DNA from: Actinomycetota bacterium
GTDB taxonomy: Bacteria > Actinomycetota > Thermoleophilia > Gaiellales > Gaiellaceae
Direction of reading: 5' to 3'
NCBI GenBank assembly: GCA_003139545.1
Contig: PLJC01000004.1
Coordinates: forward strand, 104,001-168,000
Length of the DNA stretch: 64,000 nt
A model generated the notes under the pieces. It saw only the letters and a program-made list of their open reading frames with translations. It had not been told where the DNA came from and did not search any database. Of the stretch, positions 7,312 through 15,639 are shown piece by piece. The translations under genes were made by a program, and so were the position numbers. The first letter of the stretch is position 1, and the number at the start of each line of letters is the position of its first letter.

Positions 7312-8576
7312 CCGATCTCGTCGTCCGGAACGCGCGGCTGCTCGACCGCGACGACCTCGTCGACCTCGTCGCCGACGACGGGCGCTGGACGCAGGTCGGC
7401 CCCGACCTTGCCGTCGACGCGGAGCGGGAGATCGACGCGGCCGGCCGCCTCGTCACCGCGCCGCTCGTCGACTGCCACCTGCATCTCGACGCGTCGCTCA
7501 CCGCCGGCCGCCCGCGGTTCAACGCGTCCGGCACGCTCATCGAGGGCATCCACGTATGGGGCGAGTTGAAGGAGAGCCTCACGGTCGACGATGTGTACGA
7601 GCGGGCGAAGGAGATCGTCCGCTGGTCGGCGGCGCAGGGCACGCTCTACATTCGCGCGCATGCGGACGTCTCGGCGAAGAACGAGGCGCCGGTGCGCGGC
7701 CTGCTCCGCCTGCGCGACGAGCTTGCCGACCTCGTGACGATCCAGGTCACGGCGTTCCCGCAGGACGGCCTGTACTCCGACCCGCGCAACGAGGGACTGT
7801 TCGAGCGTGCGATCGAGCTCGGCGTCGACTGCCTCGGCGGCATCCCGCACTACGAGCCGACCGCGGAGCTGGGGCTCGCGGAGGTGCACCGCGTGTTCGA
7901 TCTCGCCGCGCGGCACAAGCGTCGGATCGACGTCCACTGCGACGAGACCGACGATCCCGCCAGCCGGTTCCTCGAGGTGATGGCCGACGACACCGTCCGC
8001 CACGGCCTCTCGGGACGCGTTACCGCGAGCCATTGCACGGCGATGGGCTCGTACGAGCCGTACTACTCCTCGAAGCTGCACGGCTTCCTCCGTCGCGCGG
8101 GGATCAACATCGTCGTGAACCCGTTCGCGAACTCGCTCATCCAGGGCCGGCTCGACCCGTATCCCAAGCGGCGCGGGTTCGCGCAGCTGAAGGAGCTGCT
8201 CGCGGCCGGCGTCAATGTCTCGCTCGGCAACGACGTGATCATGGATCCGTGGTACCTGCTCGGCCGCGCCGACATGGTGGAGGCCGCGTCGCTTGCGCTG
8301 CACTTCACGTACATGTCCGGCCTGGACGAGATCCCCGAGATGCTCCGCTGCGCCACCGAGCGCGGAGCCCGCACCCTCGGCGTCGAGGACGAGTACGGCA
8401 TCGAGGAGGGCAAGCCCGCCGACTGCGTCGTCTTCGACGCGCCGAGCGCCCTCGAGGTGTTGCGGCTGCATCCGGCCCGACGCTGGGTCGTCCGCCGCGG
8501 CCGCGTGATCGCCGAGACCGAGCCGTCACACACCACACTGCTCGGCGAGCCCGTGACGTTTCGCCCTCCGCTCTAA
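7308..8576 (+). CDS. Cytosine deaminase-like amidohydrolase
   Basis: A 422-residue protein whose ATG overlaps the previous stop by 4 bases (ATGA). Motifs follow CodA-type cytosine deaminases: DCHLHLDASL (His57, His59), IRAHADVS, DVHCDETDD near residue 208, TASHCTAMG near 238, and LGNDVIMDPW near 308 for the last metal Asp. It should deaminate cytosine to uracil and ammonia with a divalent metal. Together with the NCS1 permease it makes a cytosine salvage unit. Uracil could feed the pyrimidine-degradation genes at 18-33 kb. Isoguanine or creatinine are alternative substrates in the family. Confidence 0.85.
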   Translation: MTDLVVRNARLLDRDDLVDLVADDGRWTQVGPDLAVDAEREIDAAGRLVTAPLVDCHLHLDASLTAGRPRFNASGTLIEGIHVWGELKESLTVDDVYERAKEIVRWSAAQGTLYIRAHADVSAKNEAPVRGLLRLRDELADLVTIQVTAFPQDGLYSDPRNEGLFERAIELGVDCLGGIPHYEPTAELGLAEVHRVFDLAARHKRRIDVHCDETDDPASRFLEVMADDTVRHGLSGRVTASHCTAMGSYEPYYSSKLHGFLRRAGINIVVNPFANSLIQGRLDPYPKRRGFAQLKELLAAGVNVSLGNDVIMDPWYLLGRADMVEAASLALHFTYMSGLDEIPEMLRCATERGARTLGVEDEYGIEEGKPADCVVFDAPSALEVLRLHPARRWVVRRGRVIAETEPSHTTLLGEPVTFRPPL

Positions 8577-8633
8577 CAAACCGCGTCATGGCGCTGCTCG
8601 TACTCCTGGGAAACCTCGACCAGGGGAGGAACC

Positions 8634-9122
8634 ATGACGTTCTCGAAACGGGTGACCGCGGTCGCCGTGGTCGTGATCGCCGTCGGTGCGGCGAGCGCAT
8701 ATGCAATGACGGGCAGCCCGCTGCTGCTCGGGCCCGGCGTGAACACCGCGCAGACGGCGTACCAGGCGTATTACGACGGGCACAAGGACTCGTATCTGGT
8801 GACGGATGTGTCGAGCAAGTCGCAGGCGAAGGCGCTGCACATCAACTACTCGGCGGAGCTTGCGGGCTTCAAGAGCGCGCCCGCGCAGTACTTCGTCAAG
8901 GGTCGCGCGGTCGCCGGCCAGCTCTCCGTCTTCGGCTCCGAGCCCGGCGAGTCGGACTACAACCCCCTCTGGGAAGAGTTCTTCGTCACCTGGAAAGCGG
9001 GCGTGAAGCCGGTCCTGCTCGTGCGTGACGATCAGATCAAGGCGCTCGCGAAGAAGGGGAAGCTGACGCTCGTCGACGGGCACATCGTCCTGAATGCGCC
9101 GATCCTGAAGGTCGGGAAGTAA
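8634..9122 (+). CDS. Hypothetical exported protein
   Basis: A 162-residue protein with ATG after AGGGGAGGAACC, a strong ribosome binding site. Residues 5-24 (KRVTAVAVVVIAVGAASAYA) form a signal peptide or N-terminal anchor. The rest is a single small domain with many Tyr and Lys residues (TAYQAYYDGHKDSYLVTDVS, then a GRAVAGQLSVFGSEPGESDYN stretch). I do not recognise the family. It is followed 70 bases later by another exported small protein in the same orientation. The 57 bases before it separate it from the deaminase operon. Confidence 0.75.
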   Translation: MTFSKRVTAVAVVVIAVGAASAYAMTGSPLLLGPGVNTAQTAYQAYYDGHKDSYLVTDVSSKSQAKALHINYSAELAGFKSAPAQYFVKGRAVAGQLSVFGSEPGESDYNPLWEEFFVTWKAGVKPVLLVRDDQIKALAKKGKLTLVDGHIVLNAPILKVGK

Positions 9123-9192
9123 GCATCGCAATCCGTCGCCGCAGTCGCCGCGTATCTTTGGCACGGGAAGCTCCGAGGATAGGAGAAGACGA

Positions 9193-9708
9193 ATGATTCG
9201 TTGGCTCTTGCCGGTCGCGCTGATCGCGGCGATCGGCGCAGGTGCGGCAATGGCGGCGACGAGCGCGACCCGCTCGAGCACCGCGGCCGTGAAAGCGGTC
9301 GACAGTGCGAAGTTCGGGATGGTGCTCGTCGGCTCGAACGGGCACACGCTCTACCGCTACACACCGGACAGCAAGGGCGTGAATCGCTGCACCAGCGTTC
9401 CCGCCTGCGCGAAGTACTGGCCGCGCTTGCTCGTGAAGTCAAGCGTGAAGCCGGCCGCCGGCACCGGCGTGACGGCGTCCCTTCTGGGGACGATCAAGGC
9501 GACGGGGACCATGCGTCAGGTGACGTACGGCGGCTTCCCGCTGTACACCTTCACCGGCGACACCAAGGCCGGCCAGGTGAACGGCGAAGGCTTTCTGAAA
9601 ACGTGGTTCGTCGTGAACACGAAGGGCGCGCTCGTGAAGCACGCTGTCTCGGGCCCTGCGCCGCCGAGCTCGGGCACCACCACCACGAGTGGCAGCGCCT
9701 GGGGCTAG
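9193..9708 (+). CDS. Exported protein with YxYxxD-type repeats (COG4315 / Lipoprotein_15 family)
   Basis: A 171-residue protein with ATG after TAGGAG. The signal peptide spans about residues 2-21. Two copies of the family motif are visible: NGHTLYRYTPDSKGVNRC near residue 52 and GGFPLYTFTGDTKAGQVNGE near 115. The pattern is known from secreted proteins of unknown function (PF03640). The intervening VPACAKYWPRLL is also typical of the family. There is no lipobox Cys, so it is exported rather than lipidated. A Ser/Thr/Gly-rich tail ends the protein. Convergent with the permease gene 12 bases away. Confidence 0.85.
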   Translation: MIRWLLPVALIAAIGAGAAMAATSATRSSTAAVKAVDSAKFGMVLVGSNGHTLYRYTPDSKGVNRCTSVPACAKYWPRLLVKSSVKPAAGTGVTASLLGTIKATGTMRQVTYGGFPLYTFTGDTKAGQVNGEGFLKTWFVVNTKGALVKHAVSGPAPPSSGTTTTSGSAWG

Positions 9709-9720
9709 ACCCTCGATCGT

Positions 9721-11664
9721 TCAGGTGGCGGCGGCGCTTCTCGTCGCCGCCACCGCGCCGCGCTCGCGCGACGTTCTGAGCCGCGGATCGAGCGCAACCT
9801 GTGCGGCATCGATCAGCACGTTGACGACGACGACCGACAGGGCAATCGCGACGAACAGGGCCTGCACGACCGGGACGTTGCCCGACATCGCGGCCTGCTG
9901 GAGCGCCCAGCCGCCGCCCGAGTAGCTGAAGACCTCCTCGATGGCAGGGATTCCCCCGATTGCGATGCTGAATACGACCGCGAACGCAGTCAGCGCCGGC
10001 AGCAGTGCGTTACGTCCCGCGTAGCGGAAGAGGATCCGCGCCGACGACAGTCCCTTCGCGCGCGCGAGCTGCACGTAGTCCTCGTTGACGACCGAGACGG
10101 TAAGTGCGCGCACGCTCAGCGTCCACAGGCCGAGGCTCGAGACCACGAGAACGATCAACGGGAGTTGCGCGTGGCGAAACGCGCTCGCGGCGAACTGCCA
10201 AGTCCACGCCGGATGAAGGTCGAGGTCGTATGCCCACTGCAAGGGGAACAGGTGCCAGCGCAGCGCTGGGAACTCGACCGCGAGGCCGGCGAGCGCGAAG
10301 GCGGGCGTGGCCCAGAGGACGGCGGTCGCGGCGGTTGCCGCTCCGTCCATCGCGCCGCCGCGACGCCACGCTGCGACGAGCCCCACCACGCCGCCGATCG
10401 CGAACGCGACCAGGGTGGCTGTGCCGACGAGGGCAAGCGAGAACGGCAGTGATTCCGACAGCACGCCGCCGACGCCGGGCACGCCGAGGCCGAGATGGAG
10501 GGTTGCAACCTCGCGCAGGAAGTGGGCGTAGCCGCCCCAGAAGGATCCGCTCGCAGGCGACGACGGAAGCCCGCCGCGCGCCGCGAGGCGGGGCAGAACG
10601 TACGCGATGGTGGCGGCCACCCAGAGCGCGCCGCCGTAGATCGGCAGCCGTCCGAGCAGGTGGCGACCCACCTGTGGGGCCGACGCGGCCAACGAGCGCA
10701 GGCCGGGTAGCGGCGAACGCAGCTCGAGCTGCGGGAGCCGGGGCAGGCGTACAGCCGGAAAACGCAACCGGGAGCGCCGCGCGCGCGATGTGCGCAGTCG
10801 TGGGTCGGCGATCTCCTCGAACCCGTACATCGTCAGGACGAGACCTGCGGCGAGCACGAGCAGCGCAAGCGCGGGAAAGGCGAACGCCCACCAGGCGCCG
10901 GTGAGGAGCGCCTCCTGCGTCTGCGCGAGCGCGAGGACCGAGCCCCAGGTCGCCCCGTTCGTGTCGCCGAGCGCGAAGTGGCCGCGCGAGAGCGAGGCGA
11001 GGAAGTCGAGCGTCGCCAGTGCGACCATCGCCTGGATCGCGACGAAGAAGGCGCCCGCGGCGACTCGGCTCGCCATGTTGGGGACGAACTCGAAGAACAG
11101 GATCCGCATCCGGCTCTCGCCGATCGCAGTCGCCGACGCAACGAAGTCCGTGTTGCGGAGGCCGAGCGCTTGCGCGCGGAGGACGCGCGCTTCTGCCGGC
11201 CAGCTCCCGAGCCCGATCATGAGCATCGTCGCGAGCGCCGCGTGCTGCTGCTTCGGGACGATCCCGGCGATGACGATCGCGAGCGGCAGCATCGGAATCG
11301 CGAGGCAGACGGCGGTAACGCCGCTGACGGCAGTATCGACGCGTCCACCGAACGCCCCTGCCGCGATTCCGAGCACGACGGCGACGAGGAGCGCGATTGC
11401 TGTCGCGCCTGCCACGAGCTCGACGGTCAGCGGCGCTGCCTTCAGCACGAGCGTGAGCACGTCGAGCCCCTGGATGGTCGTGCCGAATGGATGCGACCAG
11501 GACGGCGGCGCCCCGCGCGCGCCGAGCATGTCGAAGATCGAGCCGTTTCCGGGTGCGACGAGCGGTCCGACGACCGCCGCTGCGAGCACGAGTGTCAGCA
11601 GGACCACGCCGACGCGGGCGGTGCGGTTGGTGAGGAGGGGCTTCAGCGACCGCGCGATCGTCAC
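9721..11664 (-). CDS. Fused DppC-DppB-type ABC transporter permease
   Basis: A 647-residue protein from GTG, overlapping the upstream small gene by 4 bases (GTGA). The first half (about 1-270) reads as an OppC/DppC permease: LLTNRTARVGVVLLTLVLAA, the FGTTIQGLDVLTLVLKAAPLT segment typical of OppC, and the EAA loop GSWPAEARVLRAQALGLRNTDFV. The second half (about 320-640) reads as OppB/DppB, with YVLPRLAARG, LPFSLALVGTATLVAFAIG and the EAA loop LSVVNEDYVQLARAKGLSSARILFRYAGRNALLPALT. The two subunits are normally separate, with B before C. Here they are joined in C-B order. Each half keeps several membrane spans. No ATPase or solute-binding protein is adjacent. Confidence 0.85.
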   Translation of the reverse strand: MTIARSLKPLLTNRTARVGVVLLTLVLAAAVVGPLVAPGNGSIFDMLGARGAPPSWSHPFGTTIQGLDVLTLVLKAAPLTVELVAGATAIALLVAVVLGIAAGAFGGRVDTAVSGVTAVCLAIPMLPLAIVIAGIVPKQQHAALATMLMIGLGSWPAEARVLRAQALGLRNTDFVASATAIGESRMRILFFEFVPNMASRVAAGAFFVAIQAMVALATLDFLASLSRGHFALGDTNGATWGSVLALAQTQEALLTGAWWAFAFPALALLVLAAGLVLTMYGFEEIADPRLRTSRARRSRLRFPAVRLPRLPQLELRSPLPGLRSLAASAPQVGRHLLGRLPIYGGALWVAATIAYVLPRLAARGGLPSSPASGSFWGGYAHFLREVATLHLGLGVPGVGGVLSESLPFSLALVGTATLVAFAIGGVVGLVAAWRRGGAMDGAATAATAVLWATPAFALAGLAVEFPALRWHLFPLQWAYDLDLHPAWTWQFAASAFRHAQLPLIVLVVSSLGLWTLSVRALTVSVVNEDYVQLARAKGLSSARILFRYAGRNALLPALTAFAVVFSIAIGGIPAIEEVFSYSGGGWALQQAAMSGNVPVVQALFVAIALSVVVVNVLIDAAQVALDPRLRTSRERGAVAATRSAAAT

Positions 11665-11858
11665 GCGGCGATCGCGCGCCGCAGCGAGACGTAGAGCACC
11701 ACTGCGACTGCCACCGGCATGACCCACCACACGGCGATGTTGCCGGCCGCGAGCGCGGCGGTCCCGCCGATCGCCGCGATGACGAGCGCCGCGGCAATCC
11801 AGTCGTCGCCGACGACGAAGTCCCACCAGAACCGGCCGAACGACATCACGTATTTCAC
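11661..11858 (-). CDS. 65-residue membrane protein in the permease operon
   Basis: GTG start overlapping the upstream gene's TGA (GTGA), and its own stop overlaps the next GTG the same way. It reads VKYVMSFGRFWWDFVVGDDW, followed by two hydrophobic segments (about 21-38 and 43-58) and a basic end (SLRRAIAA). This is a two-span integral membrane protein with no recognised family. The double overlap argues strongly that it is translated, and that it works with the COG4280-like protein and the fused permease. Confidence 0.75.
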   Translation of the reverse strand: MKYVMSFGRFWWDFVVGDDWIAAALVIAAIGGTAALAAGNIAVWWVMPVAVAVVLYVSLRRAIAA

Positions 11859-12613
11859 GCGCTTGCTCCTGCTGCGACGAGCTGCTCGCGCTTGCGGCGG
11901 CGCAGCACCGCGACCGACAGCGCCGAAAGCGCGATCACGAACGCGAGCACGCCGAAGAGTGCGGCGTCCGACCCGGGCCAGTTGCCGCCGGCGCCCTCTG
12001 TCGACCAGAAGATCCCGAATGTCGTCAGCATCACTCCGACCGCGAACTTGAGCGTGTTCTCCGGCACGCGAGCGAGCGGCGCACGCACCGCGATGCCGAT
12101 GCCGGCGACGAGCACGAGTGCCGCAGCGGCTCCTGCCGCGGCGAGCGGGATGCTCCCCTGCGTGCTCCCGAACGTCAGCACGATGAACGCGACCTCGAGC
12201 CCTTCCAGCAGCACGCCCTTGAACGAGAGCGTGAAGCCGTACCAGTCGAGCCCGCCGCGCAGGAGCGGCGCCGCGGTCTTCGCCTCCGCGAGCTCGCGCG
12301 AGAAGATCTCGTCCTCGTCGTGCAGCGCCTTGAAGCCGCTCGCGCGGAGGATCGCCTTCCGCAGCCACTGCAGCCCAAACGTCAGCAGCAGGCCGCCGAC
12401 GACGAGGCGCAGCGCGTTGATCGGAATGACGGTCAGCGCCGGCCCGAGCGCGGCGACGATCACCGCGAGCGCGAGCACAGCCGCGCCCATGCCCACGAGC
12501 GAGGAGCGCCAGCCGCGCGCGACCCCGGACGCGAGCACGATGGTGAGCGCCTCCACCATCTCGACCGCGCTGGCGAGAAACGCCGAAAGAACGAGAAAAA
12601 CCCCCGCGGTCAT
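11855..12613 (-). CDS. COG4280-like integral membrane protein
   Basis: Start chosen at ATG 12613 (MTAGVFLVLSAFLASAVEMVEA), where the hydrophobic protein begins. The frame stays open further upstream but there it is basic and lies opposite the kinase start. About 252 residues with some seven hydrophobic segments. SAVEMVEALTIVLASGVARGW in helix 1 and FKGVLLEGLEVAFIVLTFG in the middle are two internal copies of an E-x-x-E-type motif, as in COG4280 proteins and distantly in FTR1 iron permeases. A metal- or ion-transport role is inference. First gene of a three-gene coupled operon. Confidence 0.75.
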   Translation of the reverse strand: MTAGVFLVLSAFLASAVEMVEALTIVLASGVARGWRSSLVGMGAAVLALAVIVAALGPALTVIPINALRLVVGGLLLTFGLQWLRKAILRASGFKALHDEDEIFSRELAEAKTAAPLLRGGLDWYGFTLSFKGVLLEGLEVAFIVLTFGSTQGSIPLAAAGAAAALVLVAGIGIAVRAPLARVPENTLKFAVGVMLTTFGIFWSTEGAGGNWPGSDAALFGVLAFVIALSALSVAVLRRRKREQLVAAGASA

Positions 12614-12675
12614 CCGCCGGAGAACGTAGCGAACCTCGCGTACCATTGGGCGGCGCATCGCCGACCGGGAGGGGA

Positions 12676-15228
12676 ATGGCCACCCACGAGTTCGCCGACG
12701 CCGGCCAACTGCGGCGGCGCGACCACCAGCAAGCACTCGTAGCCGAGCTCGGACGGTCCGCGGTGACGGGCACGTCCCTCAGCCGGGTGGTCGCCGATGC
12801 CGTCTCTGCTGTTCTGGAGGGCCTCGGCACTGACCGTGTGGCCGTGTTCGAGCCGACCGCGGACGGTGGGGCGCTCTCCGTCACGACCGCAGACGGGTGG
12901 GCGGCCGACGCATGCCTGGTCGCGGTCGACTCCGACTCTGCAGTCGCGCGCGCGTACCGCGACCAGGAGGCCACGGTCGCCGGCACGCTCGCAGTCGTCC
13001 CGCTCCGCGGGGACAGCGGCCCGGTCGGGGCGCTCGCAGCGGGCGGCCCGGAGCAGGTCACTCCCGACGACGTCATCTTCCTGCGCAGCGTCGCGAACCT
13101 CATCGCGGCCGCGATCGCGCGCGACCGCGCCGAAGAGCGGAGGCGCAGAAGCGAGGAAGCGCTCGGCTTCCTCGCTGAGGCCGGCCATCTGCTCTCCGAG
13201 AACCTCGACTACGACGTCACTCTGTCGACGCTCGCCGACCTCGTCGTTCCGCGCCTCGCCGACTGGTGCATCGTCGATCTCGCTGAGGAGGACGGGACGA
13301 TGCGCCGCGTCGCCGTCCGCGCCGCCGATCCGCGCAAGCAGCGGCTGCTCGACACGATCCATCGCGAGTACCCGCCCGTCGTCGGCTCCGGCCAGCCGGC
13401 CGCGCAGGCGCTCGCGAGCGGCGGCACGGTGCACTACTCGGACTTCACGCCTGAATCGCTGCGCGCGACGACGCTGGACGAGCGCCACTTCGAGCTGATG
13501 AGCCAGCTCGACCCGCGCTCGGCCATCGCGGTCGCGCTCGTCGCGCAAGACCGGGTGTTCGGTGCGATCACGTTCGCGTGGTCGGAATCCGGCCGCCGGT
13601 ACGAGGAGTCGGACGCCATGCTCGCCGAGGAGCTCGGGCGGCGAGCCGCGGCTGCGATCGTCAACGCGCGCCTCTTCCGGAGCGAGCTGGAGGCGCAGCG
13701 GCGCATTGCGTTCGTCGTCGAGGCGAGCGACGTGCTCGCGAGCTCGCTCGACTACGACGAGACGTTGACCGCGCTCGCACGGCTCGCGGTCCCGCGGCTC
13801 GGCGACTGGTGCGTCATCTACATCCTCAAACCGGGCGGCATCATCGAGCGCGCCGCAGTCGAGCACGCGGGCGGGCGGCAGGAGTTCATCCGTTCTGTTC
13901 TCGAGGCCCATCCGATCCTCCCGGAAGCGCGGGTCGGCGTGCCGGCGGTGATCCGGACGGGGCGCTCGGAGCTGGAAGCAGAGGCGTCACCGATCTCCAC
14001 GGCTTCGGACGTCGAGGCGCCGGAGGAGCTCGCGACCGCGCTCGGCGAGATCGCCGTGCACTCGACCATGTGTGTTCCGCTCATCGCGCGGCGGCGCACG
14101 ATCGGCGCCATCCTGTTCGTCTCCGCGGAGTCGCGTCGCGTGTTCACCGAGGCCGACTTGCGCCTGGCCGAGGAGCTTGCGGCGCGCGCCGCTGTCGCCG
14201 TCGACAACTCTCGTCTCTTCAACGAGGCCGAGCAGCGCGCTGAGGCGGCGGAGGCGCTCGACTCGATCGCGGACGGCGTCTTCCTCGTCGACGCCGGCGG
14301 CACTGTCCGGCTCTGGAATGCGGCTGCGGAGACGATCACCGGCATCGCCGCTGTCGACGTCCGCGGGCGCGCTGCATCGACGGTCTTCGACGGCTGGGAC
14401 GAGATCGCCGCGCTGGCGGGCGCGACCCCGCACACGGTCCCGGCCACGATCCAGGGCCGGGAGCTGTGGCTCTCGATCTCGGGCGTTCCGTCGTCGGACG
14501 GGACGGCGTATGCCTTCCGCGACGTCACCGCCGACCGGCAGCTCGACCGCCTGAAGTCCGACTTCGTCGCCACCGTCTCGCACGAGCTGCGCACGCCGCT
14601 CGCCGCCGTCTATGGCGCGGCGTTGACGCTGGCCGCGCGCGACTTCACGGGACGCGAGGATGTGCGGCGCGTGCTCGTCACGCAGATCGCGGAGCAAGCG
14701 GCGCGCCTGTCGGCGATCGTCGACGACATCCTGTTCGTCGGCAGGCTGGAGTCGGGCGGCCTGCGGCTCGAGCCCGCGGCCGTGGATGCCGTTGCGGTCG
14801 CGCGCGCGGCGGTGGAGGCTGCGCAATTGCGCGCGGGCGACAGCGCCGACGTGGAGCTGCGCGCGGCGACCGCAAGCTCGACGATCGAGACGGACGCGGG
14901 CCGCCTGCGGCAGGTGCTCGACAACCTGCTCGACAACGCGATCAAGTACTCGCCGGACGACGTCGCGATCGAACTCCGCGTGGACGAGGACGACCGCTGG
15001 ATGCGCTTCGCCGTCGCCGACCGCGGCGTCGGCATTCCCGCCGGCGAGCTGACGCGGATCTTCGAGAAGTTCTACCGCCTCGACCCGCACCAGACCCGCG
15101 GCGTCAACGGCACCGGCCTCGGGCTCTATGTGTGCCGCGAGCTCGTCGAGCGGATGGACGGGCGCATCACCGTCTCGTCCGTCCCAGGCCGCGGCTCGAC
15201 GTTCCTCGTCGAGCTGCCGCGGCGCTGA
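12676..15228 (+). CDS. Sensor histidine kinase with three GAF domains and a PAS domain
   Basis: An 850-residue cytoplasmic kinase, ATG 12676 after GGGAGGGG. Three GAF-type sensory domains are visible at about residues 15-155, 165-340 and 345-515. The second and third start with near-copies of LSENLDYDVTLSTLADLVVPRLADWC. A PAS domain spans about 530-615 (IADGVFLVDAGGTVRLWN). The HisKA box FVATVSHELRTPLAAVYGAA places the phospho-acceptor at about His636. The HATPase domain has DNLLDNAIKYS (N box), DRGVGIP and GTGLGLYV. No transmembrane segment and no receiver domain. No response regulator gene is adjacent, so it is an orphan kinase. Divergent from the COG4280-like gene. Confidence 0.93.
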   Translation: MATHEFADAGQLRRRDHQQALVAELGRSAVTGTSLSRVVADAVSAVLEGLGTDRVAVFEPTADGGALSVTTADGWAADACLVAVDSDSAVARAYRDQEATVAGTLAVVPLRGDSGPVGALAAGGPEQVTPDDVIFLRSVANLIAAAIARDRAEERRRRSEEALGFLAEAGHLLSENLDYDVTLSTLADLVVPRLADWCIVDLAEEDGTMRRVAVRAADPRKQRLLDTIHREYPPVVGSGQPAAQALASGGTVHYSDFTPESLRATTLDERHFELMSQLDPRSAIAVALVAQDRVFGAITFAWSESGRRYEESDAMLAEELGRRAAAAIVNARLFRSELEAQRRIAFVVEASDVLASSLDYDETLTALARLAVPRLGDWCVIYILKPGGIIERAAVEHAGGRQEFIRSVLEAHPILPEARVGVPAVIRTGRSELEAEASPISTASDVEAPEELATALGEIAVHSTMCVPLIARRRTIGAILFVSAESRRVFTEADLRLAEELAARAAVAVDNSRLFNEAEQRAEAAEALDSIADGVFLVDAGGTVRLWNAAAETITGIAAVDVRGRAASTVFDGWDEIAALAGATPHTVPATIQGRELWLSISGVPSSDGTAYAFRDVTADRQLDRLKSDFVATVSHELRTPLAAVYGAALTLAARDFTGREDVRRVLVTQIAEQAARLSAIVDDILFVGRLESGGLRLEPAAVDAVAVARAAVEAAQLRAGDSADVELRAATASSTIETDAGRLRQVLDNLLDNAIKYSPDDVAIELRVDEDDRWMRFAVADRGVGIPAGELTRIFEKFYRLDPHQTRGVNGTGLGLYVCRELVERMDGRITVSSVPGRGSTFLVELPRR

Positions 15229-15630
15229 CTACTCGACGCCCATCCCGTCGATCTTCTCGGGCGTGATCTTCACGATCACGCGCCGCTCGCCCGGCTGCAG
15301 GTACGGGTACTCGTCCTGGCCGATGTATTTCTTCGCGAGCTTGTTGATGTGGTCGAGCGCGCCTTCCTCGGTGATCTCGGCGGTCCCGGTGACCGACACG
15401 TAGCCGGACTGCTGATCCTCGGCGGGGAGGACGACGACCGAGGCGCGCGGATCGCGCCGCAGGTGCCGTTCCTTCGCGCGGCCGATCGCCGTGTTGAACA
15501 GCACGCTCTCGCCGTCCGTATCGATCCAGACGGGCGTCGAGTGCGGCGAGCCGTCCTTTCGCAACGTCGTCACGGTGCCCCAGTTACGGCCGCGGAACAG
15601 CTCGGCCTGCTTCTCGGTCAACTTCGCCAT
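15229..15630 (-). CDS. PPOX-class (F420-type) oxidoreductase
   Basis: A 133-residue split-barrel protein of the pyridoxamine-phosphate-oxidase-like superfamily: FRGRNWGTVTTLRKDGSPHSTPVWIDTDGE at the N-terminus, NTAIGRAKERHLRRDPRASVVV in the middle, and GYVSVTGTAEI before a helical end. This is the layout of actinobacterial F420H2-dependent (FDOR-B) reductases. Biliverdin-type or heme-type members cannot be excluded. GGGGGA precedes the ATG. It ends directly against the convergent kinase stop and lies 9 bases downstream of PBP2 on the same strand. Confidence 0.88.
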   Translation of the reverse strand: MAKLTEKQAELFRGRNWGTVTTLRKDGSPHSTPVWIDTDGESVLFNTAIGRAKERHLRRDPRASVVVLPAEDQQSGYVSVTGTAEITEEGALDHINKLAKKYIGQDEYPYLQPGERRVIVKITPEKIDGMGVE

Positions 15631-15639
15631 CTCGTCCCC

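Noticed and set aside
5269..8471. Two long minus-strand frames opposite the amidohydrolase and cytosine deaminase
   Set aside because: Same antisense composition bias. The plus-strand genes show full catalytic motifs and coupled starts.
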